A stretch of 28,739 nt of DNA from JAEUMY01 sp031394355. Lineage in GTDB: Bacteria; Pseudomonadota; Gammaproteobacteria; Burkholderiales; Usitatibacteraceae. Positions 17,251-25,465 of this stretch are shown here, piece by piece. The position numbers and the translations under genes are program-made. Where the stretch lies: contig JANNSU010000063.1 in assembly GCA_031394355.1 (NCBI GenBank), positions 1 through 28,739 on the forward strand, read 5' to 3'. Under the pieces are notes generated by a model, which saw only the letters and a list, made by a program, of their open reading frames with translations, searched no databases and was not told the origin of the DNA. Positions within the stretch are counted from its first letter, which is position 1. Each line of letters opens with the position of its first letter.

Positions 17251-17290
17251 TTCACTCTTATTCACCCTTATTCACCCTTATTCACCCCCC
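17251..17290. repeat. 10-bp tandem repeat TTCACCCTTA upstream of the DUF262 gene
   Basis: Four units in a row: ttcactctta, ttcaccctta, ttcaccctta, then ttcacccccc. A 10-bp period places each unit on nearly the same DNA face. It lies 43 bp before the DUF262 start codon, in the only clear gap between the AlbA gene and this one. It may be a regulator site or a slippage-prone spacer. Confidence 0.7.
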
Positions 17291-17332
17291 ATCAACCTAT
17301 TGAGACCCGCCCCTAAACTTGACAGAGAAACC

Positions 17333-19099
17333 ATGAGCGACTTGAAAACCTGCTTCAAGAAAGTGGACTACGACCTGAGCGGTCTCCTTCACTACATCGA
17401 GATTGGCGACATTGCGCTGCCGGACATTCAACGTCCCTTCGTCTGGAGCAATGCCAAGGTGCGGGACTTGTTCGATTCCATGTATCGGGGCTTCCCAGTT
17501 GGCTACTTTCTCTTTTGGGAGAACGTGGGCAGCGGCGCAACCAAGCAGATTGGTGTGGGGACGAAGCAGCACAATGTCGCGCGCTTGCTGATTGTCGATG
17601 GTCAACAGCGCCTCACCTCTCTCTTTGCGGTCTTTCGCGGTCGCAAGGTGCTGGATGACGATTACAAGGAGCGGCAAATCGAGGTGGCGTTCCGGCCCCG
17701 CGATGGAAAATTCGAAGTCGCGGATGCCGCCATTCGGCGTGACCCGGAATGGATCGCCAACATTTCCGACATCTGGGCGTCGGGCAAGCCGAGCTACCAG
17801 ATGGTCAAGGGATTCCTCAAGCAGCTGGAGGCCAAAGGGGAATTGAGCGAAGAGGAGGAGCTGAAGATCAGCCACAACCTGGACCGGCTCTTTGACCTGC
17901 AGAAGTACCCATTCACTGCGCTTGAGATTGCGTCATCCGTGGACGAGGAACAGGTCGCTGACATTTTCGTGCGCATCAATAGCGAAGGTGTCCGACTCAA
18001 CCAGGCGGACTTCATCCTGACGCTGATGTCGGTGTTCTGGGAAGAAGGACGCGTTGCGCTGGAGGCTTTCTGCCGTCAATGTCGCCAAGCGCCCTCACCC
18101 GGAGAGCCTGCTTCACCCTTCAACCACTTCATCCAGCCGGACCCGGACCAGCTCTTGCGTGTCGCAGTGGCTTATGGCTTCGAGCGCGGGCGGCTCAAGA
18201 GCGTTTACCAAATCCTCCGCGGCAAGGACATGGATACGGGCGAATATTCGCAGGCGCGGCGGGACGAACAATTCGCGACACTGCAGGCAGCGCAAGCGGA
18301 AGTGCTGAACCTGACGCACTGGCACCAATTTCTGTCGAGCCTGATCGGCGCGGGCTTTCGCAGCAACGAAATGATTTCTTCGCAGAGCGCGCTGCTTTAC
18401 GCCTATGCGTTCTATCTAATTGGCAAGCGCCGCTTCTCCCTTCCCGAGCACAAGCTGCAGAAGCTGATTGGGCGATGGTTCTACTCAGCCAGCCTTACGG
18501 GGCGCTACACCAGCTCGCCCGAATCCGTGATGGATGGGGACTTGAACCGCTTGAAGCTTGCCAAGGATGCTGATGGTTTTGTCAGCACCCTGGAAAACGT
18601 GATGACAACAGAGCTGACCAACGACTTCTGGGCCGTTACGCTGCCGGCGAATCTGGACAGCTCTTCCGCCCGCAACCCGGAGCTCTTTGCGTATGTCGCA
18701 GCGCAGAACAGGCTGGCTGCTCCGGTGCTCTTCTCGCACAAAAAAATTCAGGATTTGCTGGACCCGGCGATCAAGACCAAGAAGAAGTCGCTTGAGCGGC
18801 ACCACCTCTTCCCACGCGCCTATCTGGAGCGTGAAGGTATCGACGACTTGAAGCAGATCAACCAGATGGCCAACCTCGCATTGCTTGAATGGCCAGACAA
18901 CATTGCGATCAGTGACGTGGCCCCAAAGGAGTATGTACCCATCATTCGCGCCCGCTTCAGCGCGGGCGAATGGGAAGACATGCACAAGCGCCATGCTTTG
19001 CCCGCAAACTGGGAGACGATGGACTACGGCGCATTTCTGGACGCGCGGCGCAAGTTGATGGCGGCAATAATCCGGCAGGGATTCGAGTCGCTGAGCTGA
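17333..19099 (+). CDS. DUF262 / HNH protein, GmrSD-like type IV restriction enzyme
   Basis: A 588-residue single-chain protein. IQRPFVW at 32-38 and DGQQR at 89-93 (ParB/Srx-like nucleotide-binding loop) define DUF262 (GmrS type). The C-terminal part carries an HNH-like motif ERHHLFPRAYL (HHLFP at 490-494) and NLALL about 20 residues later, as in DUF1524 (GmrD type). Fused or paired enzymes of this kind cut modified, for example glucosylated, phage DNA using NTP. The ATG at 17333 has AGAGA upstream; a longer in-frame start at 17231 would translate the tandem repeat and is rejected. The palindrome at 18240-18251 encodes GEYSQ in a linker region. Confidence 0.9.
   Translation: MSDLKTCFKKVDYDLSGLLHYIEIGDIALPDIQRPFVWSNAKVRDLFDSMYRGFPVGYFLFWENVGSGATKQIGVGTKQHNVARLLIVDGQQRLTSLFAVFRGRKVLDDDYKERQIEVAFRPRDGKFEVADAAIRRDPEWIANISDIWASGKPSYQMVKGFLKQLEAKGELSEEEELKISHNLDRLFDLQKYPFTALEIASSVDEEQVADIFVRINSEGVRLNQADFILTLMSVFWEEGRVALEAFCRQCRQAPSPGEPASPFNHFIQPDPDQLLRVAVAYGFERGRLKSVYQILRGKDMDTGEYSQARRDEQFATLQAAQAEVLNLTHWHQFLSSLIGAGFRSNEMISSQSALLYAYAFYLIGKRRFSLPEHKLQKLIGRWFYSASLTGRYTSSPESVMDGDLNRLKLAKDADGFVSTLENVMTTELTNDFWAVTLPANLDSSSARNPELFAYVAAQNRLAAPVLFSHKKIQDLLDPAIKTKKKSLERHHLFPRAYLEREGIDDLKQINQMANLALLEWPDNIAISDVAPKEYVPIIRARFSAGEWEDMHKRHALPANWETMDYGAFLDARRKLMAAIIRQGFESLS
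18240..18251. repeat. Palindrome GCGAATATTCGC inside the DUF262 gene
   Basis: An exact 12-bp copy, read in the frame that gives Glu-Tyr-Ser (GGC GAA TAT TCG CAG). It shows that a second reading frame of the palindrome is tolerated in genes. Confidence 0.9.
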
Positions 19100-19137
19100 A
19101 CTGGAAAGCCAAATATTGCTCCTATGAGGTCATCTCA

Positions 19138-22100
19138 ATGCACGCATTAAATGAATCCACAGTAGAAGAGGCTGCGCTGGCGTGGATTCAGGAGCTGGGT
19201 TACACCGCCGCGCAGGGGCCTTTGATCGCGCCGGGCGAGCCTGCAGCGGAGCGGGATTCGTTTGCTGACGTAGTGTTAGTTGCCCGATTGCGGGAAGCAA
19301 TTCATCAACTCAATCCCACCATTCCTGCAGAGGCCAGGGACGAAGCGCTGCAAAAGGTCTTGCGCGTGAGCACGCCATCGCTCGCGGGTTCAAACCGCGC
19401 TTTTCATCAGTTGCTGCGCGATGGAGTGGATGTCGAATATTCGCGTGCGGATGGATCCATCAAAGGTGACAAGGCACGGCTGATCGACTTTTCTGACGTG
19501 AAGGCCAACGACTGGCTGGTGGTCAACCAGTTCACGGTGATCGAAGGCCAGCACAACCGGCGACCGGATGTGGTGGTGTTTGTGAATGGATTGCCGCTTG
19601 GGCTGATCGAGCTCAAGAATGCCGCTGATGAGGACGCGACGGTCTGGAGCGCCTACGCTCAACTGCAGACCTACAAGTCAGAGATTCCTTCTCTGCTTAG
19701 CTACAACGCGGCATTGATCGTCAGTGATGGTGTGCAAGCTCGTATCGGTTCACTCACCGCGAACCAGGAATGGTTCAAGGTGTGGCCCACGATTGACGGG
19801 AATGGTGACGCGCCGAAAACACTGCCCGGGCTTGAAGTGATGGTTCGCGGGGTATTCGAGCCGCGCCGCTTTCTGGATTTGTTGCAGCACTTCATCGTCT
19901 TCGAGGAGAACCCGGATACCGGCGAGTTGCACAAGTTGATGGCGGGCTATCACCAGTTTCATGCGGTGAATGCTGCCGTGGAGGAGACGGTACGAGCCAG
20001 CGGTATGGCGAAGGCCAATCTTGCCAAGCTGGAGCTTGGCAACTACTGGGTAGGGCGGATGAGTGACGGCAAGCCAGGTGATCGGCGCGCCGGCGTGGTG
20101 TGGCACACGCAAGGGAGCGGCAAGTCGCTATCGATGCTGTTCTACGCTGCGCGCGTGGTGCGCCACCCGGCGATGCAGAACCCGACGCTGGTTGTGCTGA
20201 CTGATCGCAATGATCTGGACGATCAGCTATTCGGGCAGTTCCAGCGCTGCCACGACATCCTGGGCCAGATGCCGGTTCAGGCCGCCAACCGGGACATGCT
20301 GCGCGAGCTGCTAGCTGTTGCGAGCGGCGGCGTGGTGTTCACGACCATTCAGAAGTTTCTGCCCGAAAAGGGCGAGCGCATGCCGGCACTCAGTGACCGG
20401 CGCAACATTGTCGTCATTGCGGATGAGGCGCACCGCAGCCAATACGACTTGATCGACGGATTGGCACGGCATATGCGAGACGCGCTGCCGCAAGCCAGCT
20501 TCATCGGCTTCACCGGTACGCCGATCGAGAAGACGGACGCCAACACCCGCGCGGTGTTTGGCGACTACATCAGCATCTATGACATTCAGCGCGCCGTGGC
20601 GGACAAGGCTACGGTGCCGATCTACTACGAGAGCCGCATCGCCAAGCTAGGCCTGAACGCGGCAGAGCTGCCCAAGCTGGACAAAGAGTTCGACGAGATC
20701 ACGGAAGGCGAAGAGCAGAGCAAGAAGGAGAAGCTGAAGACCAAGTGGGGCGCTCTGGAGGCGCTGGTTGGTGACCCGAAGCGCGTCGCGCTGATTGCAG
20801 AAGACCTGGTCAATCACTTCGAGAAGCGGCTTGAGGCGATGGATGGCAAGGCCATGATCGTCTGCATGAGCCGCCGCATCTGCGTGGACCTTTACGAAGC
20901 GCTCATCAAGCTGCGCCCAGATTGGGCCAGCGCCAAGGACGATGACGCGGAAGCGGAGAAAGGCAAGCAGTGTGTGGTGAAGGTGATCATGACCGGCAGC
21001 GCAGACGATGGCCCGACATGGCAGCCGCACATTCGCAACAAGGAGAAGCGCCGCAAGCTGGCCAATCGATTCAAGGACAGTAAAGACCCGTTCCGCATCG
21101 TGATCGTGCGCGACATGTGGCTGACAGGATTTGATGCGCCCTGTCTGCACACCATGTATGCGGACAAGCCGATGCAAGGCCACGGGCTGATGCAGGCGAT
21201 TGCCCGGGTGAATCGGGTCTTCCGCGACAAGCCGGGTGGATTGGTTGTCGACTACCTCGGGTTGGCTGACCAACTGAAACACGCGCTGGCCAACTACACG
21301 GAGAGCGGCGGCAAGGGCGACCCGACTTACGACACCGCGCAGGCGATTGCCGTGATGCTGGAGAAGCACGGCGTTCTGTGCGACATGCTGCATGGCGTGA
21401 ACTGGGAGAAGTGGACGACGGGCAAATCCGCCGAACGCTTGGCACTCATTCCGGAAGGGCAGGAGCACATCCTTGCGCAGGAAGATGGCAAGCAACGCTT
21501 CGTGCAGCTCGTCACAGAGCTATCCCAGGCATTCGCGCTCTGCGCAGCAAGCGACGACGCTACGAATATTCGCGATGACGTTTCCTATTTCCAGGCCATT
21601 CAGTCGGCGTTGGGCAAACACAGTCCGAACAGCAAACGCACACCTGAGCAGATTGATGCCGCCGTTCGGCAGCTCGTTTCCAAGGCGATTACCACTGACG
21701 GGCAAGTTATTGATGTCTTCACGGCGGCTGGCCTGCAGAAGCCCGATTTATCGATCCTGTCTGATCAGTTCCTGGCCGAGGTGCGGGGGTTGAAGCACAA
21801 GAACGTCGCAGCAGAGTTGCTGGAAAAGTTGCTGAAGGATGAACTGAAGGTCCGCTCCAAGCGCAACTTGGTGCAGAGCCAGCTATTCAGCGAGAAGTTG
21901 AAGAAGACCCTGAACGCGTATCACAACCGCGCCATCGCAACGCAGGAAGTCATCGAGGAACTCATCAAGCTGGCCAAGGAGATTGATGCCGCCAGCAAAC
22001 GGGGCGAAAACCTGGGGCTGACCGATGATGAAGTGGCGTTCTACGACGCCCTGGCCGCCAATGAGTCCGCCGTGCAGGCTCTAGGCGATGACAAGCTCAA

Positions 22101-22299
22101 GGTGATTGCGACTGAGCTGATCACGCAGGTACGCAAGAGCGCCACAATTGATTGGACATTGCGTGAAAGTGCGCGCGCCAAGATTCGCGTGCTCGTGAAG
22201 CGAATCCTCAACAAGTATGGGTATCCGCCAGATTTGCAGGAGGAGGCGGTGAAGACGGTGTTAAGACAGGCGGAGTTGATTTGTGCGGATGTGGTTTGA
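19138..22299 (+). CDS. hsdR: Type I restriction endonuclease / translocase subunit HsdR
   Basis: A 1053-residue protein of full family length. The N-terminal nuclease has PD at 143-144 and ELK at 158-160 (PD-(D/E)XK). The SF2 motor shows Walker A HTQGSGKS at 323-330 and DEAH at 429-432, with the later motif FTGTPIEKTD. It translocates and cuts unmodified DNA in complex with HsdM and HsdS. The ATG at 19138 has GAGGT at a proper distance. It is separated from hsdM-hsdS by the accessory genes but is the only complete hsdR here. Near-palindromes with 11 of 12 matches lie in frame at 19433-19444 (EYSR) and 21562-21573 (TNIR). Confidence 0.97.
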   Translation: MHALNESTVEEAALAWIQELGYTAAQGPLIAPGEPAAERDSFADVVLVARLREAIHQLNPTIPAEARDEALQKVLRVSTPSLAGSNRAFHQLLRDGVDVEYSRADGSIKGDKARLIDFSDVKANDWLVVNQFTVIEGQHNRRPDVVVFVNGLPLGLIELKNAADEDATVWSAYAQLQTYKSEIPSLLSYNAALIVSDGVQARIGSLTANQEWFKVWPTIDGNGDAPKTLPGLEVMVRGVFEPRRFLDLLQHFIVFEENPDTGELHKLMAGYHQFHAVNAAVEETVRASGMAKANLAKLELGNYWVGRMSDGKPGDRRAGVVWHTQGSGKSLSMLFYAARVVRHPAMQNPTLVVLTDRNDLDDQLFGQFQRCHDILGQMPVQAANRDMLRELLAVASGGVVFTTIQKFLPEKGERMPALSDRRNIVVIADEAHRSQYDLIDGLARHMRDALPQASFIGFTGTPIEKTDANTRAVFGDYISIYDIQRAVADKATVPIYYESRIAKLGLNAAELPKLDKEFDEITEGEEQSKKEKLKTKWGALEALVGDPKRVALIAEDLVNHFEKRLEAMDGKAMIVCMSRRICVDLYEALIKLRPDWASAKDDDAEAEKGKQCVVKVIMTGSADDGPTWQPHIRNKEKRRKLANRFKDSKDPFRIVIVRDMWLTGFDAPCLHTMYADKPMQGHGLMQAIARVNRVFRDKPGGLVVDYLGLADQLKHALANYTESGGKGDPTYDTAQAIAVMLEKHGVLCDMLHGVNWEKWTTGKSAERLALIPEGQEHILAQEDGKQRFVQLVTELSQAFALCAASDDATNIRDDVSYFQAIQSALGKHSPNSKRTPEQIDAAVRQLVSKAITTDGQVIDVFTAAGLQKPDLSILSDQFLAEVRGLKHKNVAAELLEKLLKDELKVRSKRNLVQSQLFSEKLKKTLNAYHNRAIATQEVIEELIKLAKEIDAASKRGENLGLTDDEVAFYDALAANESAVQALGDDKLKVIATELITQVRKSATIDWTLRESARAKIRVLVKRILNKYGYPPDLQEEAVKTVLRQAELICADVV

Positions 22300-22307
22300 C
22301 GATGTAT

Positions 22308-22321
22308 TGCGAATATTCGCA
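22308..22321. repeat. Palindrome TGCGAATATTCGCA after hsdR
   Basis: An exact copy starting 9 bp after the hsdR stop codon, the same stop-proximal position as the copy after fic. The rest of 22322-22470 shows no gene I can support. Confidence 0.9.
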
Positions 22322-22470
22322 ATGAACTTGACTAGGTTGTTCCCTGATGAGCGGCGTGTCATGTGGAGCGCCACCACTTCGGCAACATCACAGCAGGTTG
22401 CACCTCACTGCAGCTTCTACCCCCGGGAAGTGCTGCATGAGTACCCTGACAATCAAGCCCGCGAACAATC

Positions 22471-23305
22471 ATGATCCGACTAAACGCCATACTCATCGCT
22501 GCCGGAGTTGATCCATCAAAAGTCCGATTGCTTCGCCATAAGCACCAAGACAAGTTCCAGCGATTGATGTATCGCGATGCAATGGATCGAAATCCACGAT
22601 TTGAACAGTACCAGGCTGGACAAGATGATCCAAAGGTAGTTAACCAATTGCGGTCTGCAGAAGTACTTGCTGCATTTGTAGTGGACCCAAGGGGACAGAC
22701 CGTTTTTGTTGGGCTTTGGCGCGTCCATGGCGTGACGAGTCGGCGTGTTCCAGATCCCTACCATGGCCTGTCACTACCGCCAAAGGACGGGAGTATGGGG
22801 ATCAATCTAGAGCGCATGCAAGCGCTGGACGACTACAGCGGACGAATTGTTATTGATTGGGGCGGAGGAACACGAAGCTGGGTTCAATATGCAGAACGAC
22901 AGGACAAGCTTGTCCTCGAACTCAGGCAACAAGCCTATGAAGAGCGATTTCCAGGATTTACACGATTCGTTTGCGGGTTGGATCAGATAGCGGGATTGCC
23001 AGTCACCTGGACTGAGGCACTTCGTTCCAATCGAGGGGTGTATTTGATAGTTCACAGACAATCTGGTGCTCAGTATGTTGGTTCGGCGGCTGGGATTGAT
23101 GGTTTTCGAGGAAGGTGGATCGCATACGCCGATGGTCACGGCGGAAACGTGGCTTTGCGTGACTTAGCGTTGAACGCTGCCGAGTACGATGTAAAAGTTT
23201 TTGGAGACTGTCGGAACAGCCGCAACGCTGGAGGACATTTATGAGCTGGAGTCAATATGGAAAGAGAAACTTGGGTCAAGAGCTCAAGGGCTCAACAGGA
23301 ATTGA
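22471..23305 (+). pseudogene. GIY-YIG nuclease family protein with a 1-bp frameshift
   Basis: The open frame ends at 23244 (257 residues), but after about residue 243 the sequence turns out of family. GVY at 189-191 and YVG at 202-204, with Arg at 213 and 215, mark the GIY-YIG core. Dropping one T from the run of five at 23198-23202 gives VKVLETVGTAATLEDIYELE and onward to a stop at 23303-23305 (277 residues), including the acidic YELES region where the catalytic Glu of this fold is expected. So the gene is either broken, misread in the homopolymer, or slippage-dependent. The ATG at 22471 has no strong Shine-Dalgarno. The region is more AT-rich than its neighbours. Confidence 0.8.
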
Positions 23306-23356
23306 TGCAACAGAAGTGGAAACGAAAGCTCATCTCTTGGCGAAAGAGAATTAGAA

Positions 23357-23779
23357 ATGGCGCGACAGAACACGCAGCTAGAAGCAACGGGTGCCGAGTT
23401 TCTCGTACTGGGCCGCCTGTTGATCGAAGGCATACCAGCGTTTAAGGCATATGTGAATGTGAAGGGCTATGACCTATTAGCAGTCAATCCCGAAACTAAG
23501 AAGCTTCTGAGAGTTCAGGTCAAAAGTCGCTGGCGAACGAGCGCCGAGGGTTTCATCATCAAGAACTTTGATTGTGACTTTGTAGTTGTTGTCTTGCTGA
23601 ACCGAGGATCGAAGGATGGGAAGAAGGCGGTTCGCGATCCCGAGTACTTTGTCTTTCCCGTACAAGTGGCCAGGAAATGGCGTCAGTCGGACTGGGGGAA
23701 AGTTAGGCTGTCTGGCATTGAGGAAATCAACCAGTACAGAGATGCTTGGGGGCAAATCAAGGCTGAGCTCGAGTACTGA
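23357..23779 (+). CDS. Small PD-(D/E)XK-like nuclease or group-I-intron-type endonuclease-fold protein
   Basis: A 140-residue protein. TGAEFLVLGRLL (Glu in the first helix), KGYDLLAVNP (Asp) and LLRVQVKSRW (QxK) follow the order E...D...QxK of the PD-(D/E)XK fold, seen in small uncharacterised nucleases and in DUF4365-like proteins. There is no other domain. It begins 51 bp after the restored end of the GIY-YIG gene, on the same strand, and could be co-transcribed. Activity on DNA or RNA is not known. Confidence 0.7.
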   Translation: MARQNTQLEATGAEFLVLGRLLIEGIPAFKAYVNVKGYDLLAVNPETKKLLRVQVKSRWRTSAEGFIIKNFDCDFVVVVLLNRGSKDGKKAVRDPEYFVFPVQVARKWRQSDWGKVRLSGIEEINQYRDAWGQIKAELEY

Positions 23780-23818
23780 AGTTTTCACGCTGCTACCGGA
23801 ATGTCTATGTTTGATTGT

Positions 23819-23832
23819 TGCGAATATTCGCA
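23819..23832. repeat. Palindrome TGCGAATATTCGCA between nuclease-like and macrodomain genes
   Basis: An exact copy 40 bp after one stop codon and 40 bp before the macrodomain start codon, filling the middle of a 92-bp gap. Confidence 0.9.
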
Positions 23833-23871
23833 ATGGAAACGGCGTGAGTGGGCAAATGCCAGGGCACATAA

Positions 23872-24330
23872 ATGGCTATATCGATAACAAGGGGTGACCT
23901 GCTCAAGCAGGAAGTGGACGCGATCGTCAACGCGGTGAATTGCGAAGGAGTAATGGGCAAGGGTATCGCGCTGCAGTTTCGCAATAGGTGGACGGGCAAC
24001 TACAACGCCTATCGGGATGCGTGCAAGCAAGGCAGAGTCCAAGTCGGCCAGATGTTTGTGTACGACAACGGCGTCATTGAGCGCCCGCACTACATCTTCA
24101 ACTTCCCGACCAAGAAACATTGGCGAGACAAGTCCAAGCTGGAATTCGTCCGCGACGGCTTGCTCGATCTTGTTGAACAGATCAAGAAGCTGGAGATTCA
24201 ATCCATTGCCATTCCCGCGCTCGGTTGTGGCCTTGGTGGACTGGAATGGCATGACGTCCGGCCGTTGATTGAATCTACCTTTGCAGAATTGCCGCATGTT
24301 GAAGTGCGGCTGTTTGTGCCAGGTTTCTGA
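23872..24330 (+). CDS. Macrodomain protein, DarG-like (ADP-ribose binding or hydrolysis)
   Basis: A 152-residue single macrodomain. ITRGDLL, VNAVNCEGVMGKGIALQF at about 18-35 and PALGCGLGGLEW at about 114-125 are the ADP-ribose-binding loops and closely resemble the macrodomain of DarG, the antitoxin that removes ADP-ribose from DNA put on by DarT. The C-terminal DarG region and a DarT partner are absent here. AGGG precedes the start. An ART-like toxin gene occurs 1.1 kb downstream, so a role in reversing ADP-ribosylation is plausible, but direct pairing is not shown. Confidence 0.85.
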   Translation: MAISITRGDLLKQEVDAIVNAVNCEGVMGKGIALQFRNRWTGNYNAYRDACKQGRVQVGQMFVYDNGVIERPHYIFNFPTKKHWRDKSKLEFVRDGLLDLVEQIKKLEIQSIAIPALGCGLGGLEWHDVRPLIESTFAELPHVEVRLFVPGF

Positions 24331-24361
24331 AGAAGTAGCTGGCGCTCGGACAGACTTGACC

Positions 24362-25063
24362 ATGCCGCCCCGTCGCAACGAAGGTAGTCTTCTCATTTCT
24401 CTACTACGGCTGATTTCTGGAACGCGCTCAAATCAGAGTGCGTCACGTGTTCCGGACTCGCGTCGTATTGATCCCGCCTACTTCCAGGACATCCGCCAGA
24501 ACCCCGATGTCAGCAAAGCACTCACCCTCGATCTCCTCCGCCAGATCGACTGGAAGAATTTCGAGGAAGTCTGCGCGGAATATCTGCGCCTGATGGGCTT
24601 TGTGGCGACCACACAGTCGCATGGCCCGGATGGCGGCATCGACATCACGCTCTGCCTGCCGGATGCGCCGGAGAAGGTGGTGGGGCTGGTGCAGGTAAAG
24701 CAGTGGAGCAACCAGGTGGGGCCAAAGCTGGTGCGGGAGCTGTTGGGCGTGATGACGGATGCGAAGGTGACAGGGTTGATTGGGGGCATGTTCATCACGA
24801 CGTCCACGTTCCATGTGGAGGCGCAGGTGTTCGCAGAAGCCAACGGGATTGATCTGGTGGATGGCGAACGCTTGCTGCATCTGATGATGAAACATCCGCC
24901 CGAGGCGCAGCAGCAATTGCTGCGCGTGGCGATGATGGGCGACTATCTGACGCCGACATGTGCTGCGTGCGGGGTGAAGTTCATCCGGCGGAAGGCGCGG
25001 ACGGGGAACGAGTTCTGGGGCTGTCGCAATTTTCCGCGATGCAAGCTGACGATTGATCGGTAG
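24362..25063 (+). CDS. Mrr-type restriction endonuclease with topoisomerase-like zinc ribbon
   Basis: A 233-residue protein. The Mrr catalytic core is FEEV at 67-70, GGID with D94, and QVK at 111-113 (D...QxK). The C-terminus has a four-cysteine zinc ribbon, C200, C203, C221 and C227 in the pattern CAAC...GCRNFPRC, as in topoisomerase I tails. Such proteins cut methylated or foreign DNA. The ATG at 24362 starts 32 bp after the macrodomain stop; a longer in-frame start at 24269 would overlap that gene and is rejected. There is no clear Shine-Dalgarno. Confidence 0.88.
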   Translation: MPPRRNEGSLLISLLRLISGTRSNQSASRVPDSRRIDPAYFQDIRQNPDVSKALTLDLLRQIDWKNFEEVCAEYLRLMGFVATTQSHGPDGGIDITLCLPDAPEKVVGLVQVKQWSNQVGPKLVRELLGVMTDAKVTGLIGGMFITTSTFHVEAQVFAEANGIDLVDGERLLHLMMKHPPEAQQQLLRVAMMGDYLTPTCAACGVKFIRRKARTGNEFWGCRNFPRCKLTIDR

Positions 25064-25071
25064 GGGTGGGG

Positions 25072-25167
25072 GTGAATATTGTCTGTCTCTCGCATTGGGC
25101 GAGAGGCCGATCCCTTCGGGACCGCCGAAGGCGTCGATCCGGAGCCCCCCGGGCTGCGAATATTCGC
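25072..25167 (-). mobile_element. 96-bp palindromic element, copy 2, intergenic
   Basis: Reverse-complement copy of the element inside fic: GTGAATATT at 25072-25080 at one end, the full palindrome GCGAATATTCGC at 25156-25167 at the other, 84 bp between AATATT cores. The middle (from the GAGAGGCCGATCCC part to the GGATCCGG-like part) is near identical to copy 1. It lies 8 bp after the Mrr gene, in the gap before the antitoxin-like gene. Confidence 0.85.
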
Positions 25168-25216
25168 AAGGTTGAACGAGAGCGGCAAAGATCAGGGCCG
25201 CCATCTGTGGTCCGGC

Positions 25217-25247
25217 TTGATGACTTCTGAAGCCAGTCCGATATACT
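25217..25247 (+). promoter_or_regulatory. Candidate promoter of the antitoxin/ART operon
   Basis: TTGATG at 25217-25222 and TATACT at 25242-25247 with a 19-bp spacer, slightly long for sigma-70. A strong Shine-Dalgarno, AAGGAG, follows at about 25268-25273. Assignment by eye. Confidence 0.35.
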
Positions 25248-25279
25248 TTCCCGGTCAATCCCTATTCAAGGAGTGAATC

Positions 25280-25465
25280 ATGGGACTCAAGTCGGTTAAG
25301 GCATCGGCTGCCACGCGCAGAAGCGCAGACTCCGGAAAGGTGCTCCCGGCAGGTAGCGCCGCGTTGATGAAGAAGATTGCAGGTGACAAGAAGTCTGCTT
25401 CGGACTTTCTCAAACGAGCGGGCATCATTACCAAGTCAGGCGCCCTGACGGCCAAATATAAGTGA
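25280..25465 (+). CDS. Small antitoxin-like protein upstream of the ART-like gene
   Basis: A 61-residue basic protein with GGAG placed 6-7 bases before the ATG, one of the best ribosome sites in the window. The C-terminal part (KSASDFLKRAGIITKSGALT) looks helical with a short DNA- or partner-binding feel, but I recognise no named family. Its stop overlaps the start of the next gene as GTGA (25462-25465). A small protein coupled to a downstream ADP-ribosyltransferase-like gene is the usual antitoxin-first arrangement, so it is called antitoxin by context. Confidence 0.75.
   Translation: MGLKSVKASAATRRSADSGKVLPAGSAALMKKIAGDKKSASDFLKRAGIITKSGALTAKYK

Noticed and set aside
20647..21495. Minus-strand frame of 282 residues
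   Set aside because: Antisense of hsdR; no domain or start signal.
22283..22474. 63-residue frame between hsdR and the GIY-YIG gene
   Set aside because: It starts inside hsdR, runs through the palindrome, and has no family features or ribosome site.
24981..25258. Several minus-strand frames over the intergenic cassette at 25072-25167
   Set aside because: They arise because the cassette is stop-free in many frames; no ribosome site or conserved domain, and the cassette sequence is shared with fic and 26415-26510.
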